Source: Actinobacillus vicugnae (GTDB lineage Bacteria > Pseudomonadota > Gammaproteobacteria > Enterobacterales > Pasteurellaceae). From it: a DNA stretch of 48,100 nucleotides. The notes beneath the pieces were generated by a model. The model was not told the DNA's origin, made no database searches, and was given only the letters and a program-made list of their open reading frames with translations. The first letter of the stretch is position 1; each line of letters opens with the position of its first letter. The stretch is from positions 1 to 48,100 of the forward strand of contig NZ_CABFJY010000033.1 in the NCBI RefSeq assembly GCF_901687125.1. Reading direction: 5' to 3'. Both the position numbers and the translations under genes were made by a program. This document shows, one piece after another, positions 35,285 through 46,806 of the stretch.

Positions 35285-37621
35285 TTAGTTGATTCCATAT
35301 TGTTCTGTATAAGGAATCAAGCCTTTTTTCAGCATCTTACGTACGCCACTACTGTAGTTCGTGCCGAAGCGTAATTCAAAATTCACACCAAACTTATTGT
35401 CATAGTATAAATCATTAATACTATCTGGCGCACCCGTTGGGGTTGCAGTCAGCTTACGAGCCACGTAAACATTTGCACTCCAGCAACAAGTGTTATAGTT
35501 CATAGAGAATTGTGTTTCCACAAGCTTTTTCAGCGCAATATCATGATAATGGCTTGCCATAAATGCCACTTTATCGGTCAATTCCCAGCCTACTACCGCA
35601 CCAACTTGTTTAATATCTTGCCCGTAAGCGTTACTGCGCAAGTTTTGATTAATGTAATCTTTACTTGCAAAGCGGTAATTCAACTGAATCACTTTATCTT
35701 GGCTTGGCTTGTATTGTAACGATGTATTCGCTAACGAGGTTTGGTTTAAGCGAGTATCGTATTGATAAGCTCCATGCCAATTCCATTTACGGTGGAATTT
35801 CCAGTTTGATTCCAACGCCCAAGAAGAAGAACGTTTTGCTGTACTATTTATAGATGAATCATCAATTTTTGATGGACTTAAATAGTAGGTTTGCCCTGCA
35901 CTAAAGTTAAAGATTTCTGCGCCCGTTTTCTCATTAAAAAAGCGTGTTGTTCCCCCTGCGGTAACTAAATTTGCCGAAGAAATACGGTCTAAACCGCTAT
36001 AACGGCGATCATTAAACAGAGAGAAATAATCACTTTGCAATAAAGCAGAATCGTAACCTAACCCAACACTGCTATGTTGTTTAGAGCCAATATCAGCTTG
36101 GTTTTTATATGGACGATAGATGTATTGCACTCGAGGCTCAAAGGTTTGATTAAAGCCACTAAAGAGCTGTTTATCCGCCTCTAAGACAGTTTGTAAATCA
36201 ATTTTTACTTGTGGAATCACACGAGTTACGTTTTTATCCACTTCTCCTGCTTGATTACTGCTACCCTTTTCTTGAATATAATGCGTTGCATATAACTTTG
36301 TTTCAAAGTTTAAGCTGCCATAACGGTTTGCAAATGGGAAGTTCAGCGTAGGCTCAACATGAAAACGCCATGCTTTTGGCATTAATGTACTATCGTTTTC
36401 AAAACGTGCTACTTGTGTGAAAAGCTTGAAATCGCCGCCTTTCACTAAGCCATCTTTGTAATAGTTAAAATCAATTTGTGGTAACACTCGATATGGACCA
36501 ATTTCCAAATCATCAAAGGTTTGGAATTTCTTACCTGAAATCGATAAGTTGTAATTAGGTTGGAAATAACCCAACTTGAATTGTTGAGTCGCATAACCAT
36601 CGGTACTGCTACCATATTCCGAATCAAAATCGGAGAAGTAGCGTTTATCACTCACTTTGGTGTAATCCACATATAAACGCCAATCTGTGAGGAAACTCAT
36701 ATTATGGCGCCAGTGTACTAAATAGCGTTTGCGATCATTATCATCTGGTTTGTATTCGTCTAAGCGATCTTTGTCCATATATTCGCCCGCCACAATCCCT
36801 TCACCTAATTTGGTGAGATAACGGAATTCTGGACTAATTTGCCAGCCACGACGTGAATAATAGGTTGGTGTAATGGTTGCATCCATATTAGGTGCAATAT
36901 TCCAATAAAACGGCTGTGAATAAGTAAAACCATCTTTGCTCGAACGGCTAAAACTTGGAATCAATAAGCCTGAGCGACGGCGATCACCAATCGGAAATTG
37001 CAAATACGGCGAATAAAATACAGGCATACCAAGTACTTTAAAGCGTGCGTGCCAAATTTCAGCATATTCTTCATCAACATGCTGAATCATCTCATTACCT
37101 TCAATTGCCCAAGCATTGTCATTTGGTAAACAAGCAGTAAAAGTCGCATTTTTTAAGATGCGTTTATTTTTACTAAATGAGCCGCTTTCCGCAGTACCTC
37201 GTCCTTGACGCCCCACCAGCTGAAATTGCGTATGCTGTAAATCTGCCGTTTCCGAACCAAGATCCATTGCAGCATCACGCCCTTGAGCTTGAATCAAGTT
37301 ATCTTGATATTGATATTTACCTTTCAAAAACACACGGCGCTGTTGTTCGCCGTTCTGCTCTACTCGCACTTCATCAGCAAGAATGGTACGGTTACCCTGT
37401 TTAATCGCTACATCACCAGTATAAGTTGCATCTTTAGGTTGATTGATTATTGCGCTATCTGCTTCAATTTCAACAGGTAGTAAGGTTTGATCACCTTGAA
37501 TTTCTTCACCTTGAAAATGAGGAACACCTAATAGACACTGTTCTCTCAAATCTGCTTGTGCATACTGAGCATAAAACGCAGTCATCATTGCAACAGAAAG
37601 AACACTATAACGAGTTTTCAT
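35285..37621 (-). CDS. lptD: LPS-assembly protein LptD
   Basis: Outer-membrane barrel that, with LptE, inserts lipopolysaccharide in the outer leaflet. 778 residues: signal peptide to about residue 23 (AQA/DL), then the N-terminal LptA-like jellyroll ([15 protein letters not shown]), then the 26-strand barrel ([20 protein letters not shown] is the conserved entry). Cys29, a Cys near residue 164 ([10 protein letters not shown]) and the CC pair in [11 protein letters not shown] are in place for the two essential disulfides. Preceded by hemN on the same strand, 62 bp away. Confidence 0.95.
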   Translation of the reverse strand: MKTRYSVLSVAMMTAFYAQYAQADLREQCLLGVPHFQGEEIQGDQTLLPVEIEADSAIINQPKDATYTGDVAIKQGNRTILADEVRVEQNGEQQRRVFLKGKYQYQDNLIQAQGRDAAMDLGSETADLQHTQFQLVGRQGRGTAESGSFSKNKRILKNATFTACLPNDNAWAIEGNEMIQHVDEEYAEIWHARFKVLGMPVFYSPYLQFPIGDRRRSGLLIPSFSRSSKDGFTYSQPFYWNIAPNMDATITPTYYSRRGWQISPEFRYLTKLGEGIVAGEYMDKDRLDEYKPDDNDRKRYLVHWRHNMSFLTDWRLYVDYTKVSDKRYFSDFDSEYGSSTDGYATQQFKLGYFQPNYNLSISGKKFQTFDDLEIGPYRVLPQIDFNYYKDGLVKGGDFKLFTQVARFENDSTLMPKAWRFHVEPTLNFPFANRYGSLNFETKLYATHYIQEKGSSNQAGEVDKNVTRVIPQVKIDLQTVLEADKQLFSGFNQTFEPRVQYIYRPYKNQADIGSKQHSSVGLGYDSALLQSDYFSLFNDRRYSGLDRISSANLVTAGGTTRFFNEKTGAEIFNFSAGQTYYLSPSKIDDSSINSTAKRSSSWALESNWKFHRKWNWHGAYQYDTRLNQTSLANTSLQYKPSQDKVIQLNYRFASKDYINQNLRSNAYGQDIKQVGAVVGWELTDKVAFMASHYHDIALKKLVETQFSMNYNTCCWSANVYVARKLTATPTGAPDSINDLYYDNKFGVNFELRFGTNYSSGVRKMLKKGLIPYTEQYGIN

Positions 37622-37683
37622 AATAGTTCCTTATATGGATGGGCTAACCCATCGTAAATTTCAAAAGGATGTACACCTTTTAC

Positions 37684-39051
37684 TTAAATAATTCGAGAAA
37701 ATTGCTGTCTTTTCGCAAGCTGTCTTGAATACACATCAAAACATAAGCAAATGTTACGAATTAACAAACGACCTCGTGGTGAAACCACAATACTATGCTC
37801 ATTAATTTCTAATAAACCGTCTTTGACGAGCGGTGCTAATAATGCTAAATCTTCAGAAAAATACTGTTTAAAATCAATTTGATACTCTGCCTGCAAGCGG
37901 TCAAATTCGAGTTTAAAATTACAAATCAGCGCTTTAATCACATCACGACGAATACAATCATCTTGCGTGAGTGCTAAGCCCTTATGTAGCGCAATGCCAC
38001 GCGCTTCTACATTAGCGTAATATTGCTGTAATTCTTTATGATTTTGCGCATAAGTATCGCCAAGTAAGCTAATTGCCGACACGCCCATACCAAGTAGATC
38101 ACATTCTTCTTGAGTCGTATAGCCTTGGAAATTGCGGTGCAATACGCCTTGTTGCTGTGCAATCGCAAGTTCATCATTAGGTTTTGCGAAGTGATCCATA
38201 CCAATAAATTTATAGCCATTACTGCCTAAAAACTCGATTGTTTTTTGTAAAATAGTCAGCTTAGTTTCTGGCGCTGGCAACATATCATCTTTAATTTTGA
38301 TTTGTGCTGCAAAACGGCTTGGTAAGTGCGCATAATTAAATACACTCATTCGATCTGGATCGAGTTCAATCACTCGTTCAAGGGTGTACATAAAACTTTC
38401 AACATCTTGCTTTGGTAAACCGTAAATCAAATCAATATTAGTTGAAGCAAAACCTAGTTCTTTCGCACGTTTCATCAAGGCAAAAATAAATGCTTCATCT
38501 TGCTCACGATTCACTAGTTTTTGCACTTCTTTATTGAAGTCTTGGATCCCCATACTAATTCGATTAAAACCAATTTGGCATAAATGATCCAACATGGTTA
38601 ATTCAATTTCACGTGGATCCATTTCGATACTAATTTCAGCATCATCACTTACATTAAAATGCTTGCGTAGCATTGCCATTAAACGCTCTGATTGTGCTTC
38701 ATCTAAATACGTTGGCGTACCACCGCCCCAGTGAATTTGGGTTACTGTGCGGTTGGTAAATAATGGTGCGCGTGTTTTGATTTCTTTTTCCAGATAATCC
38801 AAATAAATATCTACTTTATGTTGATGGCGAGTAATGATTTTGTTACACGCACAAAAGTAACATAATTTATGGCAGAAGGGGATATGCACATAAAGTGATA
38901 ACGGACGATTTGGATAGCGTGCTGCAGCCACTTTAAAATCATCATCATTGTAGCTTTCACTAAACTCTAACGCCGTTGGGTAAGACGTATAACGAGGGCC
39001 TGATTGGTTGTATTTTTGAATAAGGGCTAAATCCCAAATAATTTCTGACAT
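37684..39051 (-). CDS. hemN: Oxygen-independent coproporphyrinogen III oxidase HemN
   Basis: Radical SAM enzyme that decarboxylates coproporphyrinogen III in anaerobic haem synthesis. The cluster motif is HIPFC-HKLC-YFC with Cys60, Cys64 and Cys67, and an adjacent Cys69; GGGTPTYL and IEMDPRE bind SAM. The start at 39051 (MSEIIWDLALIQKYN) is preferred to the in-frame ATG at 39078, since AAGGAA lies before it and the family begins here. 455 residues. Needs a [4Fe-4S] cluster, so it depends on the isc genes of this window. Confidence 0.96.
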   Translation of the reverse strand: MSEIIWDLALIQKYNQSGPRYTSYPTALEFSESYNDDDFKVAAARYPNRPLSLYVHIPFCHKLCYFCACNKIITRHQHKVDIYLDYLEKEIKTRAPLFTNRTVTQIHWGGGTPTYLDEAQSERLMAMLRKHFNVSDDAEISIEMDPREIELTMLDHLCQIGFNRISMGIQDFNKEVQKLVNREQDEAFIFALMKRAKELGFASTNIDLIYGLPKQDVESFMYTLERVIELDPDRMSVFNYAHLPSRFAAQIKIKDDMLPAPETKLTILQKTIEFLGSNGYKFIGMDHFAKPNDELAIAQQQGVLHRNFQGYTTQEECDLLGMGVSAISLLGDTYAQNHKELQQYYANVEARGIALHKGLALTQDDCIRRDVIKALICNFKLEFDRLQAEYQIDFKQYFSEDLALLAPLVKDGLLEINEHSIVVSPRGRLLIRNICLCFDVYSRQLAKRQQFSRII

Positions 39052-39096
39052 TGGATTTCCTTCAAAGATAGGAGTCACTCACAAAAGGCGATTGTT

Positions 39097-39552
39097 CTAA
39101 AAATGGGTAATATCAATAAGTAATTGATGACACTCTGCTTTAATTTGAGCTTCTAGCTCAATTTCTTTCGATTCACGCCGTAGATCTTGCTTCATTCGTT
39201 CATTGCGTTTTAATACCTTACGTGCGTCTAAAATCGGCATATCTTCCACCACTTGATACAGCTCCCACATTGCTGGATATTGATTTAACGATTTACCTAA
39301 TACCTCAAGTAAGGGTTTTAAACGAAGCACACCTTCTGAAAAATCACATTGTTCAGAAAGCATTGCTCGAGCAATAACATCAATACTCTCAATAATTCGT
39401 GTAAAGCGAGTTTTCTGCGCTTGTTCTGCTTGCTGCAACAATGCTTTATGTTGCGCATTTTGTTTGCGTAGCTTCAGCATTAAATAAGCAGCGTAACCCG
39501 CCATAGAAAGCACAATTAAAACGGCAAGAATAATAAGAAAAAATCGAATCAT
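39097..39552 (-). CDS. DUF2489 domain membrane-anchored protein
   Basis: 151 residues with one N-terminal membrane span (about residues 4-26) followed by a helical, charged cytoplasmic part (ARKVLKRNERMKQDLRRESK). Matches the DUF2489 family found beside yihI/hemN in Pasteurellaceae and Vibrionales; function unknown. It lies 14 bp after yihI and 45 bp before hemN, so probably co-transcribed. Confidence 0.8.
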   Translation of the reverse strand: MIRFFLIILAVLIVLSMAGYAAYLMLKLRKQNAQHKALLQQAEQAQKTRFTRIIESIDVIARAMLSEQCDFSEGVLRLKPLLEVLGKSLNQYPAMWELYQVVEDMPILDARKVLKRNERMKQDLRRESKEIELEAQIKAECHQLLIDITHF

Positions 39553-39566
39553 ACGTTTTTCTAATC

Positions 39567-40145
39567 TTATCTAAATTGATTAATATCCATGGTTTCGAAT
39601 TGACGAAGTAACGCATCACCATTGTCTTCGTCTTCCTCTTCGATACCTAATTCTGTCATTAACTCATCAATACGATCTAAACATTCATCCACAAATTGTT
39701 GATCTTTTGCCGATAAGGTTTTACCTGCTTCAATTTCATCGAGTAATTGGTTTAAGATCTCATTATTCTCTAATTGTTCTAGCTCTAACTCAGGTGATAA
39801 ATGTGGTTTGAATGCTTCTAATGGCACAGGTTTGATTGTTTGACCTTTCTCTGGTCGATTCACAAATTCCACCATAAGTGGCACTTTTTTACGGCTACCA
39901 ATACGAGGATCTTTTACCTCTTTTACTGCTACTTTTTTCTGTTCTGCTGGATCAATATTGCGTGAACCTGTTGGCAAACCTTTATGTTTACGCTTTTTCT
40001 TTTCTTCACGGGCTTTTGCATCTAGCTCATAACGAGTAGGTTTACGATTCTTACCGCCACCTAATTTAGGTTGCTCTGGCTTTTTATCTGCTTTTCTGGC
40101 AGGCATGATGTCGGTAATTCGACGAGTTTTTTTTGTACGGCTCAT
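39567..40145 (-). CDS. yihI: Der GTPase-activating protein YihI
   Basis: Activator of the ribosome-assembly GTPase Der. 192 residues with the typical two-part build: a very basic N-terminal half ([35 protein letters not shown]) and an acidic C-terminal half ([20 protein letters not shown], then an [11 protein letters not shown] tail). Order yihI then hemN is as in E. coli, with a DUF2489 gene between. Confidence 0.93.
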   Translation of the reverse strand: MSRTKKTRRITDIMPARKADKKPEQPKLGGGKNRKPTRYELDAKAREEKKKRKHKGLPTGSRNIDPAEQKKVAVKEVKDPRIGSRKKVPLMVEFVNRPEKGQTIKPVPLEAFKPHLSPELELEQLENNEILNQLLDEIEAGKTLSAKDQQFVDECLDRIDELMTELGIEEEDEDNGDALLRQFETMDINQFR

Positions 40146-40223
40146 AATATCTATTCTTTTCTATAAAAAATTAAACGATTATTCTACAAGGAATCTGATT
40201 TGCTGAACAGAGAGGAAATGAAA

Positions 40224-40279
40224 ATAGCGGTCAGATTCTCTGAGAATTTTGCAAAAAATTCTGTAAATTCGACCGCTAT
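40224..40279. repeat. Inverted repeat with uptake-core ends between yidE and yihI
   Basis: ATAGCGGTC (40224-40232) and GACCGCTAT (40271-40279) are perfect 9-bp inverted copies 38 bases apart, located 17 bp after the transporter gene stop on the minus strand. Weak candidate terminator. Confidence 0.5.
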
Positions 40280-40295
40280 CTATCGCTAAAAACTT

Positions 40296-41954
40296 TTAAC
40301 TCGCTACCCATAACAGAATAGCTAATAATTGAGGTAAGATAATGCGTAAAAACATCACAAGTGGATAAACCGTGGCATAAGAAAGTGCTGCGGCGCCATT
40401 TCCGTCTTTAATTTCATTCGCAAATGCCAATGCTGGTGGGTCAGTCATTGAGCCTGCAAGCAAACCACATAATGACAGATAATTAAGTTTGCCATAAATA
40501 CGGGCAATTAATGCGGTCACCATTAGTGGCACAAAGGTAATCATTGCACCGTATCCCATCCAAGCAAGTCCTTCAGGGCTTAATAATGTCTCTAAAAAAT
40601 TCGCGCCTGCTTTTAATCCAACCACCGCAAGGAATAGCACAATACCAATTTCTCGTAACGCTAAATTCGCACTCGGAGGCATAAACCAATAAAGTTTACC
40701 GATACTACCAATTCTGGCTAGAATTAATGCTACAACTAGTGGTCCACCTGCCAAACCTAATTTTAGCGCCACAGGAAAACCAGGAAGGTAAAGCGGTAAT
40801 GACCCCAACAATACCCCTAAACCAATCCCAATAAAAATCGGTAACATTTGTACTTGTTGTAATTTTTGATGTGCATCACCAATGATTGCCCGCACTGTTT
40901 CAATATCTTCTTGGCGTCCAACTAAATTCAACACATCCCCAAATTGTAACGACATTTCACCACTCGGAATCAGTTCCACTCCTGCTCGATTTAAGCGAGA
41001 AATTACCACATCATATTTGCCTTTTAGCATCAAATGGCGGATCTTTTTACCGAATACATTTTCATTAGTCACCACTGCTCGCTCTGAGCGGTAACAAGTG
41101 CCTCTGGTAGATAACGAAATGTTCGCTTGTTCACCTAAAATGAGCTGCATTTTATGTAGCATTGCTTTTTCGCCGACTAAATGCAATACATCACCAAGTT
41201 GTAGCACCGTATCCACTTTAGGCACAATCAGCTCTTCTCCTCGTTTTAAACGAGAGTAAATTACTTTGTGGCTTTCAAAATCAGGGATTTCTTTTAATTT
41301 CAAACCACCGAGATTTGGATTAATCAGGCGCACATTTAAACTATCTAGCCCTTCTTTTTGCTGATTTTGGCTGTTATCAAAATCAATCGCTTCTTTATCT
41401 ATATTGATTTTGAATATAATTCGAACAAGCCACATGGATAACAAAATACCAATAATGCCAAACGGATAAGCAATCGCATAACTCATTCCCATTACCGCCG
41501 TGGTATTCTCCCCCGCTAGTTCAGCCAATACTTGTTGTCCTGCCCCGAGCGATGGTGTATTGGTTACCGCACCAGAAAAAATCCCTAAAATAACAGGTAA
41601 TGGTACATCAAAAAGTAGATGAATCAGCGCAACTAAAATACCGCTTAATAACACAATTAAAATGGCAAAAGCATTTAGTTTTAAGCCAGATTGCCGTAAA
41701 GAGCCAAAAAAACCTGGACCAACCTGAATCCCAATTGAATATACAAACAAAATTAAACCGAATTCTTGAATAAAATGTAAGGTATGCGCATCAATTTGAA
41801 TGGCATATAGCGAGGAAAAATGCGAAACGATAATTCCCCCAAATAATACACCGCCAATGCCTAGTCCCACACCATTGATCTTTAAATGCCCTATCCACAA
41901 GCCTAAAACCGCCACCAATGATAACAAGCTGACGATAATCGCTATATCACTCAT
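40296..41954 (-). CDS. yidE: Putative transporter of the YidE/AspT family (AAE)
   Basis: 552-residue inner-membrane protein of the aspartate:alanine exchanger (AAE) family. Five or so hydrophobic spans at the N terminus (to about residue 180) are followed by a cytoplasmic region with two TrkA-C (RCK_C) domains, about residues 195-280 and 285-365: the segments ending [16 protein letters not shown] and [16 protein letters not shown] are the paired hallmarks. Another five or so spans follow. Duplicated membrane motifs [16 protein letters not shown] and [15 protein letters not shown] mark the family. Substrate unknown; E. coli YidE has the same length. Confidence 0.9.
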   Translation of the reverse strand: MSDIAIIVSLLSLVAVLGLWIGHLKINGVGLGIGGVLFGGIIVSHFSSLYAIQIDAHTLHFIQEFGLILFVYSIGIQVGPGFFGSLRQSGLKLNAFAILIVLLSGILVALIHLLFDVPLPVILGIFSGAVTNTPSLGAGQQVLAELAGENTTAVMGMSYAIAYPFGIIGILLSMWLVRIIFKINIDKEAIDFDNSQNQQKEGLDSLNVRLINPNLGGLKLKEIPDFESHKVIYSRLKRGEELIVPKVDTVLQLGDVLHLVGEKAMLHKMQLILGEQANISLSTRGTCYRSERAVVTNENVFGKKIRHLMLKGKYDVVISRLNRAGVELIPSGEMSLQFGDVLNLVGRQEDIETVRAIIGDAHQKLQQVQMLPIFIGIGLGVLLGSLPLYLPGFPVALKLGLAGGPLVVALILARIGSIGKLYWFMPPSANLALREIGIVLFLAVVGLKAGANFLETLLSPEGLAWMGYGAMITFVPLMVTALIARIYGKLNYLSLCGLLAGSMTDPPALAFANEIKDGNGAAALSYATVYPLVMFLRIILPQLLAILLWVAS

Positions 41955-42060
41955 ATTGAATCTCCACTAAAAATAATTACTGGTAAAATTCTAGCAAAGC
42001 TGAACATTAAAAAATGCGAACTAATTCAAAGAAATGACCGCTTGTTTAGCCCAAAAGCTG

Positions 42061-42084
42061 ATCCACCTCAAAATTTAGGTGGAT
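42061..42084. repeat. Short perfect hairpin in the yidE-gltS divergent gap
   Basis: ATCCACCT (42061-42068) and AGGTGGAT (42077-42084) form an 8-bp perfect stem with an 8-base loop between two divergent promoters. No T run, so a regulatory site is as likely as a terminator. Confidence 0.4.
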
Positions 42085-42134
42085 ATACCAATAAGTTTTT
42101 CTAATTTTAGAAATAATTTTTCTTATACCTCCCT

Positions 42135-42163
42135 TTGACAAATTACAGTGTTTGCACTAGTAT
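42135..42163 (+). promoter_or_regulatory. gltS promoter
   Basis: A perfect -35 TTGACA (42135-42140), 17-bp spacer and TAGTAT -10 (42158-42163) lie about 50 bp before the gltS start. GAGGAG precedes the ATG as RBS. Confidence 0.65.
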
Positions 42164-42213
42164 CAAGTAATATCTATTTTTCAACATTCATTTAACATTT
42201 TAGAGGAGCACCT

Positions 42214-43431
42214 ATGGAACCAATAATTCTGAACGGTTACCACACACTTATTGTTGCTACACTCGTTCTTTTAATCGGACGTTTTTTAGTTGGTAAAATC
42301 AAATTTCTACAAGATTTCAATATCCCTGAAGCCGTAGCTGGCGGTTTAGTTGCAGCAACCATCATTTTTGGCCTCTACCACTGGGCTGATATTTCCTTTC
42401 AATTTGAAAAAAGTTTACAAAATGCATTTATGTTAGCTTTTTTTGCTTCGGTAGGCTTATCTGCTGATTTCTCTCGTCTAAAACAAGGTGGTATGCCACT
42501 CGTTATTTTCCTTATCATCGTGGGTGTATTCATTATTGTCCAAAATGCGGTGGGCGTTGGTTTAGCAACAGTATTAGGCTTAGATCCAGTAGTTGGTTTA
42601 ATCACAGGTTCAATCACTTTAACGGGCGGTCATGGTACAGGTGCTGCATGGGCGAAAATATTCTCTGAACAGTATGGCATCAGTGGCATTATGGAAATGG
42701 CAATGGCATCAGCAACCTTCGGTTTAGTTGCTGGTGGTTTGATTGGTGGTCCTGTTGCGCGTCGCTTAGTAAATAAAATGAAAAAAGACCGCAAACAACA
42801 TAGCAAAAAAGTTGATGCTTCTGCGGAACAGTACGATGATAGCACCTTTGAAGATGCTGATAGCGTACGTTTTATTACCGCAAGCTCAACCATTGAAACC
42901 ATGGCATTATTTGCAGCCTGTTTAGCGTTTTCATCAGTAATGGCAAATTACTTCCCAGATCTTGGTTTACCACAATTCGTATGGGCATTGGGCTTCGGTG
43001 TAATTTTACGTAACGTACTCACCGCAGTATTTAAATTTGATATGTTTGACCGAGCTATCGACGTATTCGGCAATGCTTCATTAAGCCTCTTCTTAGCTAT
43101 GGCATTAATGAGTATCAAATTATGGGAATTAGCTGGTTTAGCAGGCCCAATGTTAATTATCCTAATCGTACAAACTATCGTGATGATTTTATACGGCTAT
43201 TTTGTAACATATCGTGTCATGGGCAAAGACTACGATGCGGCAATTTTAACTGCGGGTCACTGTGGTTTTGGTTTAGGTGCAACGCCAACAGCTGTGGCAA
43301 ATATGCAATCTGTCACTGAAACCTTCGGTCCTTCACACAAAGCCTTCTTAATCGTACCGCTTGTTGGTGCATTCTTTGTTGATCTTCTCAACTTAGGTGT
43401 AATTACTTCATTTATTGAATTATTACGTTAA
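42214..43431 (+). CDS. gltS: Sodium/glutamate symporter GltS
   Basis: Inner-membrane Na+-coupled glutamate uptake protein. 405 residues made of two inverted halves. Each half has a re-entrant loop with the family signature: TGSITLTGGHGTGAAWAKIF in the first and TAGHCGFGLGATPTAVANM in the second. A charged cytoplasmic loop (KKMKKDRK... type, about residues 188-220) joins the halves. Own promoter and a strong terminator, so monocistronic. Confidence 0.95.
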   Translation: MEPIILNGYHTLIVATLVLLIGRFLVGKIKFLQDFNIPEAVAGGLVAATIIFGLYHWADISFQFEKSLQNAFMLAFFASVGLSADFSRLKQGGMPLVIFLIIVGVFIIVQNAVGVGLATVLGLDPVVGLITGSITLTGGHGTGAAWAKIFSEQYGISGIMEMAMASATFGLVAGGLIGGPVARRLVNKMKKDRKQHSKKVDASAEQYDDSTFEDADSVRFITASSTIETMALFAACLAFSSVMANYFPDLGLPQFVWALGFGVILRNVLTAVFKFDMFDRAIDVFGNASLSLFLAMALMSIKLWELAGLAGPMLIILIVQTIVMILYGYFVTYRVMGKDYDAAILTAGHCGFGLGATPTAVANMQSVTETFGPSHKAFLIVPLVGAFFVDLLNLGVITSFIELLR

Positions 43432-43443
43432 TCAGATAAAACT

Positions 43444-43470
43444 AAGGGCGCTGTTATCAGCGCCCTTTTT
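43444..43470. terminator. Terminator between gltS and yacL
   Basis: A perfect 10-bp GC-rich stem, AAGGGCGCTG (43444-43453) with CAGCGCCCTT (43458-43467), has the loop TTAT and ends in TTTTT on the plus strand. Confidence 0.9.
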
Positions 43471-43471
43471 A

Positions 43472-43849
43472 TTAATGGTAAGTTTGACTAAATTTTTGAT
43501 AGGCTTTTAAGAAATTTTCAAAATCTTCTAAACCACAAAACGCAATGCTTTCTTGATCGTAAAATTGAAAACCATCTTCCATTTGTGATTCATCAACAGC
43601 ATCATCTAAATTATTCGCTTTGACCATCACTTCATCACAATCAAATACTAAGCTATATTCTCTACCCTCAAACACACATTCGTAATGATTCGGATAAGCT
43701 GCTCGACATTTATCTAACTCAGTTAAAATCTTCACAATTTCTTGTGGATTCTCTGCGATTTCAGTATTTAACCAACGAGCAAAAGCTTCGTGATCCATTG
43801 AACACTTCGCTACCACGCCATGAATTGAGTGGGTAAATTGATATTCCAT
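43472..43849 (-). CDS. yacL: UPF0231 family protein YacL
   Basis: 125-residue acidic cytoplasmic protein of the UPF0231/YacL family, recognised from MEYQF at the start, [31 protein letters not shown] and the final AYQKF stretch. Function unknown. Located downstream of glnE on the same strand with a 95-bp gap that contains an uptake-signal core at 43893. Confidence 0.9.
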   Translation of the reverse strand: MEYQFTHSIHGVVAKCSMDHEAFARWLNTEIAENPQEIVKILTELDKCRAAYPNHYECVFEGREYSLVFDCDEVMVKANNLDDAVDESQMEDGFQFYDQESIAFCGLEDFENFLKAYQKFSQTYH

Positions 43850-43944
43850 TGCAAACTCCTTGAATGGGTGAATTTGCTCCTATTATAACGGAAAACAAGC
43901 GGTTAAATTTACAAAATTTTTTGCATATTTGCCTACTTGTTATA

Positions 43945-46806
43945 TTAACCAAAAATTTGTTGCCAAATTTTGGCAACAAAGGCGCGCTCTTCAATAAATT
44001 CGGCTGCATTAACCACACTTGGGCTACGCAATAAATTCAGGTGATGAATACGGTTACGAATGACGGTATAGCAATGTTTGAGCTGTTCACCATCTTGTTC
44101 GGAAAGAATATGACATGCTACTGCCGAATCAAAAATACGTACATTATCCGACCAAATCGCCATTTGTGGGTATTGATTGGCATATTCCAAAACCAAACAC
44201 TGCGCAATAAATTCAATATCGGTAATGCCACCTTTATCCTTTTTTAGATCAAAATGTGCGCTATCGGTTTTACTTAAATGTTGATACATTTTGTAGCGCA
44301 TTTCGCAAATTTCTTGGCGTAATTGGCCACTTGTACGAGGCATTGATAAGGTTGCTCGGCGAATTCGCTCAAAGGCCTGCATCAATTCAGGCGATCCATA
44401 TACACAACGGGTACGCACCAGCGCTTGTGATTCCCACGTCCATGCTTCGTTTTGTTGATAATACTCATAGGCTTTGAACGTGCTAACCAATAGCCCCGCT
44501 TCACCAGACGGACGTAAACGCATATCCACTTCATACAGTACGCCAGCGCTGGTGTTTAAGTTAAAAATCGAATTGATTTTTTGAGCTAATTTTAAATAGA
44601 ACTGATGACTGGAGATCGATTTTCTCGCCCCTGTTGTTTCGCCACTTTCTGGTGCATTATGTAAAAAGACTAAATCTAAATCAGAATTATAGCCCAACTC
44701 AATTCCGCCTAATTTGCCATACGCAATTACTGCAAAGCCTTGTTCTGCCTCGGATAAATGCTCTGGCACACCAAAACGCTTCGACAATGATTTCCACGCC
44801 ATATTTACCACTGCACCAATAATCGCTTCTGCCAAATATGTGAGGTGATCGCTAATTTTCATTACAGGCAATACGCCTAAAATGTCTGCGGCTGCAATGC
44901 GTAGAATGTGGCTTTGTTTAAACTGGCGCAAGGCATCAATTAAAGCTTCTTCATCTTGTTCTGGAATACGAATCAAATACTCATTTAATGCGATTTTGTA
45001 TTGGTCTAATTCAATAACCTGTGTCAGGCTATTTTGAATAATCAGCTCATCTAACAGCATTGGGTAGCGCGAAATTTGCTCGGCAATCATAATTGATTGA
45101 CTAGACAGAGTAATGAGAAGCGGTAGAATTTGCTCTCGTTCTTGCAAAAGCTCCAGATAAGTAGTGCGCATTGTGATTTTATCCACAATATTCAGTAAAC
45201 GAGGTAACACCACCAAATAGTCACTTCGTTCGCATACCATATCCAAAATTTTTGGCATTAAACGGCGTAGCACATTGCGTCCTCGCACACCAATTGGGCG
45301 TTTTACCCAATCTTGGAAAGTACAAGAAAGCTGGTGAAAAATCTCGTGATAATCAGCCTCTGCTACTGGATACTCTTTTAGCACTGTAGCTAAATCTTCT
45401 TCAGTGATTTGATAATGTAGAATATCCTGCCAAACCGCCAATTTTTCATTGAGTGGCGAATCCTCATCCTGATCTTCTTCACCGATAATCTGATTAAATA
45501 TCGCTCGTACATTTTTTTGATGTTGTTCCAACACATTCAAAAAATCTTGCCATGTATCAATCTGGTACTTGATAACAATCGGTTGATTTTGCTGATCTTG
45601 TTGCAAATAAGTTTGGCAGGCAAATATAATCCGCTTACGATCTTGCTCATCAGTCGGCAAAGTTTGGGTTTGTTTATCATCAATCGCTTGCAGTACATTT
45701 TCGACTTGGCGGTGAAATAAATATGCATTGCGCAATTGCTTAATTTGTTGCTCACTCAATAATTTTAATTCTGCAAGATGAGGCAATACACGCAATAAAC
45801 TGCGCTCTTGTAAAATTTTATCTCGCCCACCACGCACCATTTGGAAGGTTTGCACAATAAATTCGATTTCTCGAATACCGCCTGCGCCTAATTTAATATT
45901 ATCGGTGAGATTACGGCGCACCACTTCTCGGCTGATTTTTTGCTTCATTTCTCGCAGTGATTGGATCGCACTAAAATCCAAATAGCGACGATATATAAAC
46001 GGACGCAACATTTGGCGTAAATAACGGTGATTCAAATTATTCGGATCTTCCCCCAAAATTTTGGCTTTGATCATCGCATAGCGCTCCCAATCACGCCCCT
46101 GTTCTTGGTAGTAATCTTCCATTGCAGCAAAACTCAGCACTAATGCACCACTATCGCCAAATGGACGCAAACGCATATCAGTGCGATACACAAAGCCGTC
46201 TAAAGTGATTTCATCCAATGCTTTAATCAAACGTTGCCCCAAACGCATAAAAAATTTACTATTTTCAATCGGCTTTCGACCACCTACGGTTTCACCTGCA
46301 TCAGGATAGGTAAAAATTAAATCAATATCAGAAGAAAAATTCAGCTCTCGTCCGCCTAATTTCCCCATTCCCAAAATAAGTAACTCTTGCTCTTCACCTA
46401 ATGAATTTACTGGCGTGCCATACTCTTCGCAGCAACGCACAAATAGCCAATCTCTCGCCGCAATAATCAAGGCTTCCGCCAAATCCGATAAGCGTTCAAA
46501 TACAAATTCAACCGTGGTAAGTTTATTTGATTGCAAAAAGCTTAGCGTTGCCATTTCTCGATGACGAAATAAGCGCATACAACGAGCTAATTCATCTTCG
46601 TTTTTCACCTTTTCAAGCAAAGCTTTTAAACGCTGATGATACTCCGCACAATCAGCTTCCATTGGTGGCGTTTGTTGCCAAAGGATCAACAGTTCTGGTT
46701 GTTTTTGTAAAGTTTGTTTAACAAAATTGGATAATGCAACAGCCGTAACAAGCTGTTGATTTTTGTTAGAAATTTGCAATGTGGAGATAGGGATTTGGAA
46801 GGACAT
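43945..46806 (-). CDS. glnE: Glutamine synthetase adenylyltransferase/deadenylase GlnE
   Basis: Bifunctional enzyme that adds AMP to glutamine synthetase when nitrogen is plentiful and removes it when scarce, guided by PII proteins. 953 residues, close to the usual 946. Two nucleotidyltransferase domains are visible: the N-terminal deadenylase with GMGKLGGRELNFSSDIDLIF (about residue 150) and the C-terminal adenylylase with AYGKLGGIELGYNSDLDLVF (about 675); both Asp pairs are intact. Helical PII-response domains follow each. The sequence shows no break. Confidence 0.96.
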   Translation of the reverse strand: MSFQIPISTLQISNKNQQLVTAVALSNFVKQTLQKQPELLILWQQTPPMEADCAEYHQRLKALLEKVKNEDELARCMRLFRHREMATLSFLQSNKLTTVEFVFERLSDLAEALIIAARDWLFVRCCEEYGTPVNSLGEEQELLILGMGKLGGRELNFSSDIDLIFTYPDAGETVGGRKPIENSKFFMRLGQRLIKALDEITLDGFVYRTDMRLRPFGDSGALVLSFAAMEDYYQEQGRDWERYAMIKAKILGEDPNNLNHRYLRQMLRPFIYRRYLDFSAIQSLREMKQKISREVVRRNLTDNIKLGAGGIREIEFIVQTFQMVRGGRDKILQERSLLRVLPHLAELKLLSEQQIKQLRNAYLFHRQVENVLQAIDDKQTQTLPTDEQDRKRIIFACQTYLQQDQQNQPIVIKYQIDTWQDFLNVLEQHQKNVRAIFNQIIGEEDQDEDSPLNEKLAVWQDILHYQITEEDLATVLKEYPVAEADYHEIFHQLSCTFQDWVKRPIGVRGRNVLRRLMPKILDMVCERSDYLVVLPRLLNIVDKITMRTTYLELLQEREQILPLLITLSSQSIMIAEQISRYPMLLDELIIQNSLTQVIELDQYKIALNEYLIRIPEQDEEALIDALRQFKQSHILRIAAADILGVLPVMKISDHLTYLAEAIIGAVVNMAWKSLSKRFGVPEHLSEAEQGFAVIAYGKLGGIELGYNSDLDLVFLHNAPESGETTGARKSISSHQFYLKLAQKINSIFNLNTSAGVLYEVDMRLRPSGEAGLLVSTFKAYEYYQQNEAWTWESQALVRTRCVYGSPELMQAFERIRRATLSMPRTSGQLRQEICEMRYKMYQHLSKTDSAHFDLKKDKGGITDIEFIAQCLVLEYANQYPQMAIWSDNVRIFDSAVACHILSEQDGEQLKHCYTVIRNRIHHLNLLRSPSVVNAAEFIEERAFVAKIWQQIFG

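Noticed and set aside
1985-43905. Scattered AAGCGGT/ACCGCTT repeats as a CRISPR array or transposon ends
   Set aside because: They are irregularly spaced on both strands and inside genes, as expected for uptake signals. No regular spacers or cas genes are seen.
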